DNA from: an uncultured Lachnospiraceae bacterium
Lineage (GTDB): Bacteria > Bacillota > Clostridia > Lachnospirales > Lachnospiraceae
DNA length: 64,000 nucleotides
NCBI GenBank assembly: GCA_949948735.1
Contig: CATLGV010000007.1
Span: 62,001 to 126,000 of the forward strand
Direction of reading: 5' to 3'
The notes below the pieces were generated by a model, which had not been told where the DNA came from, made no database searches, and was given only the letters and a program-made list of their open reading frames with translations. How positions within the stretch are numbered: the stretch's first letter is position 1; each line of letters starts with the position of its first letter. Positions 9,664 through 18,790 of the stretch are shown one piece after another. The translations under genes and the position numbers were made by a program.

Positions 9664-10572
9664 TTATAGTCCCTGCTCGTTCAGTACTTCTTCAATCTTT
9701 GACAGCAGCGCCTCCCTGTCAACAGGCTTGAGCAGATACCCCTTGGGCTTCAGGGAAAGCGCCTTCTGTATCTTGGAGGTATCGTTGATGCCGGTGAGGA
9801 ATATAACGGGAATCCTGGCCGTCTCGGGGGATTCCTGAAGCTTCTGATACACCTGCGGCCCATCCATCTCCGGCATTTCATAATCCAGCAGAATCAAATC
9901 AACCGAGCGCTTCTGCAGATATTTCAGGCCGATCTTTCCGCTGATGGCCGTTGCCAGCTCATAACGGTCTCCCAGATAGCTCTTGATTGCGCGCAGCATG
10001 CTCGTGGAATCGTCAATAATCATAATCCTGCGCTTTCCGCCAGGCTCCTGCAGCGCCTTCTCCGGCATCTGCGCAGGCGCAGGCACCGCCGCTTCCCCGC
10101 GCAGTGCGGCCATTTCCCGCTCCACCTCCTGTAAAAGATTGTCGGCTCCGCTGCCTAGGCTTCGCTTCTCCTGCGGCATCCCGGCCTTTTTCTCCAGCAG
10201 CGCGCGCTTCATCAGATAATTCTCCAGCCGCTCCCGCATCACCTGCAGCGTCAGCGGTTTTTTAAGCTCCAAATCCGGACTTTTTCCCGACATCTTCACA
10301 AAGCCGTCGCAGTCCTCCGCATCCCCTATCGTCACAAGCGGAATCCCTTCCTTTTTCAGCAGCTCGCACAGGCCGGAAACCGCATTGATATCTTCCCGGT
10401 TCTCCATATCCATGCAGTACACCACTGCCTGCGGCTGGAAGTATTTTACATGCGCCTCCAGATCCTGCGGCCGCATGGACGAAGTCATGCTCTCAAAGCT
10501 GTCGTTCATCACCAGAAAAAAGTCGCTGATAATCCCCTTGTTTTTTCCTACCAATAATGTTCTCAACTCCAT
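9664..10572 (-). CDS. Response regulator with C-terminal receiver domain
   Basis: A 302-residue protein whose C-terminal 125 residues form a clear receiver domain: acidic pocket IIDDS, phospho-acceptor aspartate in LILLDYEMPEMDG, conserved Thr in FLTG, and KPVDRE at the end. The N-terminal ~120 residues (VVYCMDMENREDINAV and following) resemble a degenerate receiver-like domain without the usual acidic pair. There is no DNA-binding output domain, so it may act by protein contacts or as a phosphate sink. It is encoded 38 bases before the PocR hybrid kinase and is probably the first gene of a three-gene operon with that kinase and the epimerase. The partner assignment is from context. Confidence 0.85.
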   Translation of the reverse strand: MELRTLLVGKNKGIISDFFLVMNDSFESMTSSMRPQDLEAHVKYFQPQAVVYCMDMENREDINAVSGLCELLKKEGIPLVTIGDAEDCDGFVKMSGKSPDLELKKPLTLQVMRERLENYLMKRALLEKKAGMPQEKRSLGSGADNLLQEVEREMAALRGEAAVPAPAQMPEKALQEPGGKRRIMIIDDSTSMLRAIKSYLGDRYELATAISGKIGLKYLQKRSVDLILLDYEMPEMDGPQVYQKLQESPETARIPVIFLTGINDTSKIQKALSLKPKGYLLKPVDREALLSKIEEVLNEQGL

Positions 10573-10890
10573 ATATCCCTCCGCTTCCGCCGTGCCGCAC
10601 GAACACAGCCTGTTTTATTGAATAAGTAATAACGCAATAACAATGTATTAAGAATAAGTTTATCATATGAAGCGACATTTTTCCATACATTTGTCCGTAT
10701 TCCCGGATAAAGGTTTTCTGTTTTTGGCGCATTTCACGGATCGCATAAATTTCTTGGATTTTTTATGTACAGCCTGCCCAATCGGTGGTATACTTAAGGA
10801 AACATATTTCGTTACTGTGCTGTAACACAGGCTGAGGAGAAGCGTGCAAGACAAGTCTTTCGCGCTCGTGGTCAAATGGAGGTCAAAAAC
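10573..10890. other. Divergent intergenic region between the response regulator and PocR chemoreceptor genes
   Basis: No gene is seen in this stretch of about 320 bases. It carries a forward promoter-like pair (10766-10794) and AT-rich sequence around 10600-10680 that probably holds the reverse promoter, though no clean hexamer pair stands out there. Confidence 0.5.
10766..10794 (+). promoter_or_regulatory. Predicted promoter of the PocR chemoreceptor-like gene
   Basis: TGTACA (10766-10771), 17 bases, TATACT (10789-10794). The -35 is weak. The distance to the start codon is about 96 bases, leaving a sizeable leader. Confidence 0.4.
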
Positions 10891-11664
10891 ATGAAAATTC
10901 AGGATTTCTGCGACATGAACAAATTTGAAAGCATCATGGATAACTGGGCGAAAAGCACGGGGCTTGCCACCGTTGCCGTGGGCGCGGACGGCGCTTATAT
11001 CAGTGACTGCTATAATTTTACGGACTTTTGCATTAAGCTTACGCGCGGCAGCCAGGAGGGCTGCAGACGCTGTGAGCAGTGCGACAGGGAGGGAGAAGGC
11101 GTCTACCCCTGCCATGCCGGATTGTATGATTTCGGTATCCCGATTACCTTAAATGACGGAACCGTGCTTGGAAGCGTTATCGGCGGCCAGGTGCTGCCCG
11201 AGGAGCCGGATGAAGACACCTTCCGGGCAACGGCACGGACGCTGGGAATCGATGAGAACGCCTACATAGAAGCCCTGCACAAGGTTCCGATTCGGTCGCG
11301 GGCCGAGATTCAGGCGTCCGCCAATCTGCTTGGCGACGTTATCAACATGTTTGTCCGCTCAAGCTATCAGGAATATCAGAACTCAACCATCCTGACCAAT
11401 CTCAGGGACGGGATTTCAAAGGTTGCGGGCGAAATCGAATCCGCAAACGAAAGCACCGCCAAAATAGCCGCCTTCAGTAAACGCCAGAATATCCTCGCGC
11501 TGAACGCTTCCATCGAAGCCGCACGGGCAGGCGACAGCGGAAAGGGATTCGCGGTTGTCGCGGAGGAGGTTCGCAAGCTGGCCGAGGGCATGTCCACGAC
11601 AAGCACTGAGATTAACAGCAAGCTCTCGCAGATTACAGTGACGATTAACAGCCTTAATCAGTAA
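10891..11664 (+). CDS. Soluble PocR-domain methyl-accepting chemotaxis-like protein, short signalling domain
   Basis: A 257-residue cytoplasmic protein. Residues 1-155 are a PocR sensory domain closely matching that of the neighbouring hybrid kinase, with Cys58, Cys61, Cys64 and Cys74 in CRRCEQC and PCHAG. Residues 165-257 form a shortened MCP signalling hairpin that keeps the highly conserved tip [21 protein letters not shown] usual MCP signalling domain is more than twice as long, so methylation helices are mostly missing. ATG 10891 was preferred to 10876 because the GGAGG within the longer reading frame is a ribosome site at the right distance. It probably couples ligand sensing to CheA/CheW or modulates the adjacent kinase; that is inference. 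A terminator follows at 11694. Confidence 0.9.
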   Translation: MKIQDFCDMNKFESIMDNWAKSTGLATVAVGADGAYISDCYNFTDFCIKLTRGSQEGCRRCEQCDREGEGVYPCHAGLYDFGIPITLNDGTVLGSVIGGQVLPEEPDEDTFRATARTLGIDENAYIEALHKVPIRSRAEIQASANLLGDVINMFVRSSYQEYQNSTILTNLRDGISKVAGEIESANESTAKIAAFSKRQNILALNASIEAARAGDSGKGFAVVAEEVRKLAEGMSTTSTEINSKLSQITVTINSLNQ

Positions 11665-11693
11665 AAACCGGGTGCCGGCAGCCTGCGTTCAAA

Positions 11694-11732
11694 AAATGGC
11701 AGTGAGCTTACAGCTTGCTGCCATTTCTTTCT
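11694..11732 (+). terminator. Rho-independent terminator of the PocR chemoreceptor-like gene
   Basis: AAATGGCAG (11694-11702) pairs with CTGCCATTT (11718-11726), with further pairing inside (AGCT/AGCT), and is followed by a T-rich tract. Confidence 0.8.
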
Positions 11733-11772
11733 TAATGAACGCAATTTTCTATAAGGGACATGGAGGAAAAAA

Positions 11773-12684
11773 ATGAAAATTGACCGGCTTATAAGCCTTG
11801 TCGTTTATTTATTAAATCATGGCCGGACGTCGGCACAGAAACTGGCAGAAGAATTTGAAGTTTCTTCCAGAACGATTATGCGGGATTTGGAAACGCTGGA
11901 TCAGGCAGGCATCCCGATTCAATCCTTTTATGGTGTAGACGGCGGCTATCAGATTATGGACAGCTTTGTTCTGGAAAAACAGGCTGCAACAAGTCACGAA
12001 TATGATTGGATTGTCACTGCTCTGGAGGGAATGGCAACTGCATATACGAGCAAAAGCTTAAAACGGGCGCTGGAAAAAGCACAGAGTATAAGCCATACAA
12101 GGGACATTGCCGTTTCCGTGGATTTGGGTGTCGCAAGTGAGGATGACAAAATAAACGAACAATTAATGCTGTTAGAGGATGCCGTCAAAGAAAAATGTGT
12201 TGTCCGATTTTCTTATACAAACAGCCATGACGAAGTAAAAGACATTCAGGTAGAACCGGTTTGTCTCCAATACAAGTGGTATAACTGGTATCTGATCGGA
12301 TATTACGAAAAATATCAGGATTATTGTATGTTTAAATTAGTCCGGATGGACAATTTGCGGACGACAGAAATAAAATTCACAAGATCTCATAAGCTTTCAG
12401 ATATAAAGCTGAAGGACAGCAGCAATGATGTTGTACATGTCAAATTATACGGAAAGGCCGTCATAAAAGCCAAATGCAGAGAATACCTGAACGGACGGAT
12501 TACGCAGGAATTTGAAAACGGGGATTTTGAGTTTTCCTTTTCGGCGCCGAAGCATGAGACATTTTGGTTTGGGGTGGTTCTTTCCTTTGGAAACAAGGCC
12601 CGGATTATCGAACCGCAGGAAATAAAAGACCGCATTATAAAAACCTGTAAAGAAATACAGCTGGAATATGGGGAACCAGGTTGA
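11773..12684 (+). CDS. HTH and WYL domain transcriptional regulator (YafY family)
   Basis: A 303-residue regulator. Residues 1-60 form a DeoR-type winged helix (KLAEEFEVSSRTIMRDLETLDQAGIPI), and a WYL ligand-sensing domain follows from about residue 140, with the family's YKWYNWYLIGYYEKYQDYCMF-like core and a WCX-type C-terminal extension. WYL proteins sense small or nucleic acid ligands and usually control nearby genes, but the adjacent genes are convergent or unrelated, so the target is unknown. The ribosome site GGAGGAAAAAA is directly upstream of the ATG. Codon use is more AT-rich than that of its neighbours, which may indicate transfer. Confidence 0.88.
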   Translation: MKIDRLISLVVYLLNHGRTSAQKLAEEFEVSSRTIMRDLETLDQAGIPIQSFYGVDGGYQIMDSFVLEKQAATSHEYDWIVTALEGMATAYTSKSLKRALEKAQSISHTRDIAVSVDLGVASEDDKINEQLMLLEDAVKEKCVVRFSYTNSHDEVKDIQVEPVCLQYKWYNWYLIGYYEKYQDYCMFKLVRMDNLRTTEIKFTRSHKLSDIKLKDSSNDVVHVKLYGKAVIKAKCREYLNGRITQEFENGDFEFSFSAPKHETFWFGVVLSFGNKARIIEPQEIKDRIIKTCKEIQLEYGEPG

Positions 12685-12761
12685 AGGAAATACACGTTCA
12701 GCCTCCCCGAACAGCGCGTTTTACAGAATTCCTGCAGATTGAAAACCTGCCAAAAACAGCG

Positions 12762-13937
12762 TCAAATTGGGCGTGCAGAATTTTGTATCCGCACGCCTTT
12801 TCTGAAGACGCCCTGTATCTCCAGCCCTTCTTTGGACAGCAGCACACAGTCCGCGTCCTTTCCCGCGTCAATGCTCCCGCATACCGCGTCCGCTCCAATC
12901 GCGCATGCAGGGTTATAGGCGGCGCACCGCACTGCCGTTTCCAGCGGGATTCCCGCCGCAACCGCCGCGCGCAGACACCCCATCAGGCTGGTGACCGAGC
13001 CCGCGATCGTGCCGTCCGCAAGCGTTGCAAGCCGACCTTTTACCTGTACCCACTGCCCGCCAAGCATGTAAGCCCCGTCGCCCATACCGGCGGCACGCAT
13101 GCTGTCGCTCACCAGAATCATCCGCTCCCCGCCAAAAATCCGGAATGCCACGCGTACTGCCGCGGCATCGACATGCACGCCGTCGCAAATCAGCTCCGGC
13201 ATAACATGCTTTGCATCGAAGGCCGCTGCCAGCACCCCCGGGGCACGGTGTTCAAAGCCCCGCATTGCATTGAACAGATGCGTCACATGGTCCGCCCCCG
13301 CCTCAAAGGCGCGCAGCGCGCAGTCGTAATCACACGCGGTATGTCCAATCGAAAGATGTACCTCCCGGTGCAGCTCCCTTATAAACGCCTCCGCCCCCAC
13401 TGTTTCCGGCGCCAGCGTCACAAGGCGAATCAGGCCGTGGGCCGCCTCCTGCAGCCGGCGGTAAAGTGCTATATCTGCACATCGGACATAACGCGCATTC
13501 TGTGCCCCGCTTCTGTCCGCCGCAATAAAGGGCCCTTCCAGATGAATGCCGCGAAGCGCCGCCCGTGCCGGAAGCGGCCCGCTTTCCAGCGCGTACGCGT
13601 ACGCGTTCCCGCAAATCTGTGTCAGCGCGTCCTCCGGAAGCGTCATGGCCGCGGGACAGATGGAAGTAACTCCGTTCTCCAGCTGATAAGCGCTGATTGT
13701 CCGCAGGGCTTCGGGCGTGCCGTCCGAGAAATCAGCGCCTGCGCAGCCGTGAAAATGAATATCCACAAGTCCCGGTATCAGATAAAGCCCGGCAGCGTCT
13801 ATGATTTGTTCCGCACCGCGCGCGGCGTCTCCTCCGCCGCAGCGCGCCTCCTCCACAAAGCGCCCGCCCTCTATATATACGTCCTTTTTCACAAAGCCCT
13901 GTCTGACGTCATAAACCTCCGCGTTCTTTATTCTCAT
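12762..13937 (-). CDS. nagA: N-acetylglucosamine-6-phosphate deacetylase
   Basis: NagA removes acetate from GlcNAc-6-phosphate, giving glucosamine-6-phosphate for amino-sugar catabolism and wall recycling. The 391-residue protein is an amidohydrolase: metal-binding HFH at residues 61-63 after GLVDI, the HLEGPFI motif, HTACDYD, HLFNAMRG with the family histidine, and LVSDSMRAAGM carrying the catalytic aspartate. Length is normal. nagB is not adjacent; the nearest genes are a convergent regulator and a divergent deacetylase. The last codons overlap a terminator-like hairpin for the opposite strand. No unusual residue is seen. Confidence 0.95.
   Translation of the reverse strand: MRIKNAEVYDVRQGFVKKDVYIEGGRFVEEARCGGGDAARGAEQIIDAAGLYLIPGLVDIHFHGCAGADFSDGTPEALRTISAYQLENGVTSICPAAMTLPEDALTQICGNAYAYALESGPLPARAALRGIHLEGPFIAADRSGAQNARYVRCADIALYRRLQEAAHGLIRLVTLAPETVGAEAFIRELHREVHLSIGHTACDYDCALRAFEAGADHVTHLFNAMRGFEHRAPGVLAAAFDAKHVMPELICDGVHVDAAAVRVAFRIFGGERMILVSDSMRAAGMGDGAYMLGGQWVQVKGRLATLADGTIAGSVTSLMGCLRAAVAAGIPLETAVRCAAYNPACAIGADAVCGSIDAGKDADCVLLSKEGLEIQGVFRKGVRIQNSARPI
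12770..12804 (+). terminator. Probable terminator of the WYL regulator, inside the 3' end of nagA
   Basis: GGCGTGC (12770-12776) and GCACGCC (12791-12797) form a 7-base stem with a 14-base loop followed by TTTTCTG in the forward direction. It overlaps the last codons of convergent nagA. Confidence 0.45.
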
Positions 13938-14046
13938 ATCCGCGCCTCTCCCCGCGCTGCACCGCCGCTCAAAATATTTTTGGAATTTTCGGTTCTCGTC
14001 CTGAATAGGTACAATATAGAAGCATTTATTTTAAAACGGTGCTGCC

Positions 14047-14754
14047 ATGAACAACAACGAATCCCGATTTAAATTTACTTTCAAAATATTATATGGAATA
14101 TGCCTGTGTTTAGCCGCGACAGCGCTGAATACCCAGGTACAGCTTTACGCCCGGCATGACGCCTCCTCTTCCACGGTCCAGTCCCGCGGCGGCAGCGATC
14201 CCAAGCGCGTCGCTCTCACCTTCGACGACGGGCCGCATCCTTCCTATACCGAAAAACTGCTCGACGGCTTAAAGGAGCGGGACGTCCATGTCACCTTTTT
14301 CGTCACAGGCGAGCATGCCGAGCTCCATCCGGACATCATCAAACGCATGCAGGAAGAAGGACACCTCATCGGCAACCACACCTACAGCCATATACAGCTT
14401 AACAAATCCAACCGCAGCAAATTCAAAAAGGAACTGATACAAACGAATGAGATTATACAGAATATCACCGGAGAGGAAGTGATCTATGTCCGGCCCCCTT
14501 ACGGCTCCTGGGATAAAAAGCTGGAATCGGAGCTGAATATGTTCCCCGTTTTCTGGAATATAGACCCGCTGGACTGGTGCACTGCCAACGCCTCCTGTGT
14601 CTCGCAGGCCGTCATTAACAGCATCCATGAAAACGACATTATTCTGATGCACGATTATTATGATTCCTCTGTTGAAGCCGCGCTTATGGTTGTTGACGAG
14701 CTTACCAAAAAAGGCTACACCTTCGTGACCGTGGAACAGCTGCTGTTTGACTGA
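14047..14754 (+). CDS. Polysaccharide deacetylase (NodB homology domain), probably exported
   Basis: A 235-residue carbohydrate esterase 4 protein. An N-terminal hydrophobic segment (about residues 12-27) looks like a signal peptide or anchor. The NodB domain shows motif 1 TFDDGPHPSYT (catalytic Asp and metal Asp), motif 2 HTYSH with metal histidines, motif 3 RPPYG, motif 4 W..DPLDW, and motif 5 IILMHD. Such enzymes remove N-acetyl groups from peptidoglycan, chitin-like or exopolysaccharide chains outside the cell. The substrate is unknown. The start has no strong ribosome site (AACGGTGCTGCC precedes the ATG), so expression may be low or the start may differ. It ends eight bases before the convergent DUF4250 gene. 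Confidence 0.92.
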   Translation: MNNNESRFKFTFKILYGICLCLAATALNTQVQLYARHDASSSTVQSRGGSDPKRVALTFDDGPHPSYTEKLLDGLKERDVHVTFFVTGEHAELHPDIIKRMQEEGHLIGNHTYSHIQLNKSNRSKFKKELIQTNEIIQNITGEEVIYVRPPYGSWDKKLESELNMFPVFWNIDPLDWCTANASCVSQAVINSIHENDIILMHDYYDSSVEAALMVVDELTKKGYTFVTVEQLLFD

Positions 14755-14761
14755 CAGCCGC

Positions 14762-14944
14762 TTATGCCGACGGTACAAACTGATTGCGTCCGGCATCATA
14801 ACGGTACGCTATGGATGCCAGGCGGCCGGTTATCCAGACGATATCCTCCCCTGTATCCTCGCAGAACGCTTCAAGACTCGGGTAATAATCCCGCAGCTTC
14901 AGATTCATATAACTTAACAGCATTACCGGATCCTTTGGCATCAT
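14762..14944 (-). CDS. DUF4250 family small protein
   Basis: A 60-residue protein beginning MMPKDPVMLLSYMNLKLRD, the signature of DUF4250, followed by a short acidic helix and the YDAGRNQFV ending also typical of the family. The function is unknown. Its ATG overlaps the TGA of holA (ATGA at 14941-14944), so it is translationally coupled to the polymerase subunit gene. The ribosome site AGAGGAAAG lies in the end of holA. The small size fits the family (about 55-65 residues). Confidence 0.85.
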   Translation of the reverse strand: MMPKDPVMLLSYMNLKLRDYYPSLEAFCEDTGEDIVWITGRLASIAYRYDAGRNQFVPSA

Positions 14945-15939
14945 GCTCTTTCCTCTCTTTTCCGGCTCAGGCCTACGATAATCAGCTCCACGCTGAGAAC
15001 ATCCGTCATGCGCCCTGTTTTTACGCGCTCCTCTGCCGCCACGCATTCCCGCAGGGCGGCCTCAAGCTCCGGCAGGCCGAAGTGCCCGGCCTGCGGAATG
15101 TACTTTTTCTTCAGGAAATAGGCGTTTAGTCCCGTCTGCCCCGCAATCTCCGACTCGGGATAACCCTTCTGGCGCATCGCCTTCACCTGCAGGAGCATAT
15201 TGAACTGACGCGAAATCAGCGCCAAAATCTTCATCGGAGGCTCCTTGAGCGCCAGCAGGTCATAATACAGCGCCAACGCTTCCTTTTGCTTCTTCTGCGC
15301 CACCGCCTCCACCATGTCAAAGATTTTATTCTGAAGCTGTACGACGCAAAGCGCGGATACATCCTCCGCAGTGATGCCCTCGTCAAAGTATTTATAGCAT
15401 ACCAGCTTCTCAACCTCACGGCGGATATTGTCCATACCGGCGCCCGTCTTCTCCAGCAGCAGATTTAAGGCGTCCGGCGTAATCAGCTTGTTTTCTTTCT
15501 TTAACAGCCCCTTCACCCATTTCTTGAGCGTGGCCTCGTCCTGAATCTCACAGAGCGCGGCATATCCGCCAGCCGTCACCGCCTTGAAAAGCTTGCTGCG
15601 CTTGTCGACCTCCTCCTCCACAAACAGGATATACGTGGTGGCCGGCAGGCTCTTTAAAAGCTCTGCCATCCGGTCGCTGCCGCTTTTCATCCAGCCGCTG
15701 TTCTCGATAACGATCAATCTGCGCTCCGCAAAAAACGGCATCGTGCCCGCAATATCCGCCACCTCGTTCACATCGGTGTCCTTCCCGGCGTAAACGCTCA
15801 GGTTCATGCTGTCGTCCTCCGCCACCAGCGCCTTTTTTAAATTGTCCCGGTACTGTCTGCGCAGATACGCCTCTGCCCCGTATAGCAGATAGACATTGCA
15901 AAACTGTCCGCTCTTGATATCCTGCACGATTCGTTTCAT
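14941..15939 (-). CDS. holA: DNA polymerase III subunit delta
   Basis: HolA is the subunit of the clamp loader that opens the sliding clamp at primer-template junctions. The 332-residue protein starts MKRIVQDIKSGQFCNVYLLYG, a typical HolA N-terminus, continues with the AAA-like domain (YILFVEEEVDKRSKLFKAV) and ends with the helical collar domain (LISRQFNMLLQVKAMRQKGY). It is often next to comEC in other Firmicutes; here comEC lies 25 kb away. It overlaps the DUF4250 gene by four bases. The ribosome site is poorly placed: GGAG abuts the ATG, and a better AAGGGG lies farther upstream. Confidence 0.94.
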   Translation of the reverse strand: MKRIVQDIKSGQFCNVYLLYGAEAYLRRQYRDNLKKALVAEDDSMNLSVYAGKDTDVNEVADIAGTMPFFAERRLIVIENSGWMKSGSDRMAELLKSLPATTYILFVEEEVDKRSKLFKAVTAGGYAALCEIQDEATLKKWVKGLLKKENKLITPDALNLLLEKTGAGMDNIRREVEKLVCYKYFDEGITAEDVSALCVVQLQNKIFDMVEAVAQKKQKEALALYYDLLALKEPPMKILALISRQFNMLLQVKAMRQKGYPESEIAGQTGLNAYFLKKKYIPQAGHFGLPELEAALRECVAAEERVKTGRMTDVLSVELIIVGLSRKREERA

Positions 15940-15997
15940 CTCCGAAGCTTTTATCCCCTTCCGTCCGCAGCCTTTTCAGCGCCGCTGCTTTGGGCTG

Positions 15998-16792
15998 CTA
16001 TCCTAAAATAGCCTTGTCGTTTGCAAATTCTTCGCCGCTGGCCTCGCCGAACTTGTGCAGCAGCTCCTCCACTGTGAGCTTTTTCTTCTCTTCGCCCCGG
16101 ATGTCGAGAATAACCTTTCCCTCATTGAGCATAATCAGGCGGTTGCCGTGCGCGATGGCGTCCTTCATATTGTGCGTAATCATCAGCGTCGTCAGCTTAT
16201 CCCGATTTACAATATATTCCGTCGTCTCCAGCACCTTCTGGGCCGTCTTGGGATCCAGCGCCGCCGTGTGCTCGTCGAGAAGAAGAAGCTTGGGCTTGCG
16301 CATGGTCGCCATCAGCAGCGTAAGCGCCTGCCGCTGTCCGCCGGAAAGAAGCCCCACCTTCGACGTCAGGCGGTCCTCCAGACCCAGTCCGAGAATTTTT
16401 AACAGCTCGCGGTACTCTTCCCGTTCCTTCCTGCTGATTCCCTGACGCAGCGTCCTTCTGTGCCCCCTGCGCTTTGCAAGGGCAAGGTTCTCCTCGATTC
16501 CCATTGTCGCCGCCGTCCCCGTCATCGGATCCTGGAAAACGCGTCCGAGAAACTTTGCGCGTTTATGTTCAGAGAGCTTTGTCACATCCTCCCCGTCAAT
16601 CAATATCTGTCCGGAATCCACCAGCCATACGCCTGCGATGGCGTTCATCATCGTCGATTTTCCCGCGCCGTTGCCGCCGATTACGGTCACAAAGTCACCG
16701 TCCTCCAGCGTCAGAGAGAAATTGTCCAGCGCAAGCTTCTCATTGACGGTTCCGGGATTAAAGACCTTCGTCACATTTTTGATCTCAAGCAT
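15998..16792 (-). CDS. ABC importer ATP-binding subunit (tryptophan/tyrosine-type system)
   Basis: A 264-residue ABC ATPase with Walker A GGNGAGKST, signature LLSGGQRQAL and Walker B LLLDEHTAALD. The D-loop carries ALDPKTAQ. It powers import together with the permease and lipoprotein encoded directly upstream. The set (PF04392-type binding protein, LivH-like permease, this ATPase) matches systems in Firmicutes annotated as aromatic amino acid importers, but the substrate here is inferred only from that similarity. The start overlaps the permease gene by eight bases, so translation is coupled. It is the last gene of the operon and lies 58 bases before holA on the same strand. Confidence 0.9.
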   Translation of the reverse strand: MLEIKNVTKVFNPGTVNEKLALDNFSLTLEDGDFVTVIGGNGAGKSTMMNAIAGVWLVDSGQILIDGEDVTKLSEHKRAKFLGRVFQDPMTGTAATMGIEENLALAKRRGHRRTLRQGISRKEREEYRELLKILGLGLEDRLTSKVGLLSGGQRQALTLLMATMRKPKLLLLDEHTAALDPKTAQKVLETTEYIVNRDKLTTLMITHNMKDAIAHGNRLIMLNEGKVILDIRGEEKKKLTVEELLHKFGEASGEEFANDKAILG

Positions 16793-17714
16793 CGTCTTTT
16801 CCTCCCTTCTTCACAGCCGGCTTGCGGAAATACTTCTGCTTCCAGTACGGAATCGCAAGGAACACCGCCACCACCAGCGCGGAAAGCAGCTTCAGCAGAT
16901 CCGGGTCGAAGCCCATCCAGATTACCGTCTGAATCACGACGTAATAGAGCACTGATCCGAATGCCACGCCGATCAGCTTGAAGCCGAAATTGTGGAAGAC
17001 TCTGTCAAACACAGCCTCCCCGATAATCACGGCCGCCAGTCCGATTACAATCGCGCCGCGCCCCATATTAATGTCCGCAAAGCCCTGATACTGAGAAAGC
17101 ATTGCGCCGGAAAGACCAACCAGTCCGTTGGAAATCATCAATCCGACTACCTTCGCAAAATCCGTATTGATTCCCTGCGCTCTCGCCATGTTTCCGTTGC
17201 ATCCCGTCGCACGCAGCCCGCAGCCGTACTCCGTGCCGAAGAACCAGTAGAGCACCAGCACCAGCAGCACAATCGCCACCGCGACTACCAGAATGGAATT
17301 CTTATAAAATACAACGTTCTTTATATACCGCAGGGATACCAGAAGATCATATTTGTCCACATTAATCGCCTGGTTTGATTTCCCCATAATCTTGAGGTTT
17401 ATGGAATACAGGGCAAGCTGCGTCAGGATACCGGAAAGAATCGCCGGTATCCCCATGAAGGTATGAAAGACTCCTGTCACAAGGCCTGTGGCCATTCCGG
17501 CAAGCGTCGCCGCCAGCATGGACACAAACACATTATGCCCCGAAAGCATCATCATAATGCACACTGCGCCCCCCGTGCACAGCGAGCCGTCCACTGTCAA
17601 ATCGGCAATGTCAAGGATGCGGTATGTAATATAGATACCTATCGCCATGATTCCCCAGATCAGCCCCTGGGCAACGGCTCCCGGCATTGCATTGAGCAAA
17701 TTCAGTATATTCAT
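16785..17714 (-). CDS. ABC importer permease, LivH/RbsC-like
   Basis: A 309-residue integral membrane protein of the branched-chain amino acid/sugar permease class, with about eight hydrophobic segments and the characteristic stretch GTEYGCGLRATGCNGNMARAQGIN near the coupling region. The N-terminus MPGAVAQGLIWGIMAIGIYITYRI contains the first membrane segment. It forms the channel for the substrate delivered by the lipoprotein encoded 29 bases upstream. It overlaps the ATPase gene by eight bases. Confidence 0.9.
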   Translation of the reverse strand: MNILNLLNAMPGAVAQGLIWGIMAIGIYITYRILDIADLTVDGSLCTGGAVCIMMMLSGHNVFVSMLAATLAGMATGLVTGVFHTFMGIPAILSGILTQLALYSINLKIMGKSNQAINVDKYDLLVSLRYIKNVVFYKNSILVVAVAIVLLVLVLYWFFGTEYGCGLRATGCNGNMARAQGINTDFAKVVGLMISNGLVGLSGAMLSQYQGFADINMGRGAIVIGLAAVIIGEAVFDRVFHNFGFKLIGVAFGSVLYYVVIQTVIWMGFDPDLLKLLSALVVAVFLAIPYWKQKYFRKPAVKKGGKDDA

Positions 17715-17743
17715 TGACTCCCTCCATCCGGCGCTGTTCCTGC

Positions 17744-18745
17744 TTACTCTGTCTCAACCGCTACATAACCGTCCGGTATCGTGATTCCCAGCTCCTCACA
17801 GACTGCCGGATTATACTTCTTGGTAAAAGCCTGGGCATATTCAATCGGCATCTCGGAAATGTCCGCCTCTCCCTTGAGGATCCTGGCAGCCATCTTTCCT
17901 GTAGCAACGCCTAAATCATAATAGCTGATAGAAAGCGTCGCAACCGCGCACACCTTGCAGATGCCTTCCTCACCGGCAATTACGGGAATCCTGGCCGGCA
18001 TACAGATGTTATAGACGATCTCCGTGTTGTTTGCCACCGTATTATCCGTCGGCGCATAGATAACTTCAACCTCGCTTACCGCGGTTGTCAGCACTGCGGA
18101 AAGATCATTGGAATCCGCAAACGGATACTCCTTGCACGTATAGCCCTTTTCTTCCAAAAAGCCCTTTACGGTCTCAACCTGATACTTGGAATTTGCCTCC
18201 GCAGAGCAGTAGAGCATGCCGACTGTCTTTGCATCGGGGAAAATCTCCTGAAGCATATCCGCCTGTCCGTCAAGCGGCGCCAAATCAGAGGTTCCGGAAA
18301 TATTGCCGCCAACCGTACCGCTAAAACCGTCCAGATCAAGCGCTACCCCGTATTCCGTAACCGACGTTCCGAGAATGGGAATCTCGTTTGTTCCCGCAGC
18401 GGCAGCCTGAAGCGCCGGCGTCGCGTTCGCAAGAATCAGATCCACATTGCCGGATACAAAGCTGTTGATAATCGTCGAACAGGTATTGGAATCACCCTGC
18501 GCGTTCTGCTCCTCAAATACAACATTGCCCTCGCCAAGCTCCTGCGTCAGGGCATCCTTAAAGCCCTGTGTCGCAGCGTCCAGCGCGTCATGCTGCACGA
18601 GCTGGCAGATACCCACCGTATACTTCTTCGCATCACCGTCCGCAGCGCTGTTATCCGAAGAACCGCCGTCCGCATTCCCGCCGCAGCCTGCCAGGCCGCA
18701 TACCATTGCAGCCGCCATCAGTAAAGCCAATAATTTCTTTTTCAT
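17744..18745 (-). CDS. ABC transporter substrate-binding lipoprotein (PF04392 family)
   Basis: A 333-residue exported lipoprotein. The signal peptide ends in a lipobox (MVCGLAGCGG), so the mature protein is anchored outside the membrane at the cysteine. The body (YTVGICQLVQHDALDAATQGF, TPALQAAAAGTNEIPILGTSVTEYG) is the PF04392 binding-protein fold used by tryptophan/tyrosine-type ABC importers. The ATG at 18745 follows GGAGGG at good spacing; a longer reading frame to 18871 has no support. Gene order binding protein, permease, ATPase is standard. The promoter at 18791-18819 contains a perfect palindrome, suggesting repression by a regulator not encoded here. Confidence 0.92.
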   Translation of the reverse strand: MKKKLLALLMAAAMVCGLAGCGGNADGGSSDNSAADGDAKKYTVGICQLVQHDALDAATQGFKDALTQELGEGNVVFEEQNAQGDSNTCSTIINSFVSGNVDLILANATPALQAAAAGTNEIPILGTSVTEYGVALDLDGFSGTVGGNISGTSDLAPLDGQADMLQEIFPDAKTVGMLYCSAEANSKYQVETVKGFLEEKGYTCKEYPFADSNDLSAVLTTAVSEVEVIYAPTDNTVANNTEIVYNICMPARIPVIAGEEGICKVCAVATLSISYYDLGVATGKMAARILKGEADISEMPIEYAQAFTKKYNPAVCEELGITIPDGYVAVETE

Positions 18746-18790
18746 TGTAATCTCCCTCCTAAAATCAGGGTTCGCAGACCCATGTTTTTC

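Noticed and set aside
8141..9838. Forward open frame of 565 residues
   Set aside because: Antisense to the PocR hybrid kinase, with no recognisable domain.
12681..14072. Forward open frame of 463 residues starting at the end of the WYL gene
   Set aside because: Antisense to nagA, which has the full amidohydrolase motifs.
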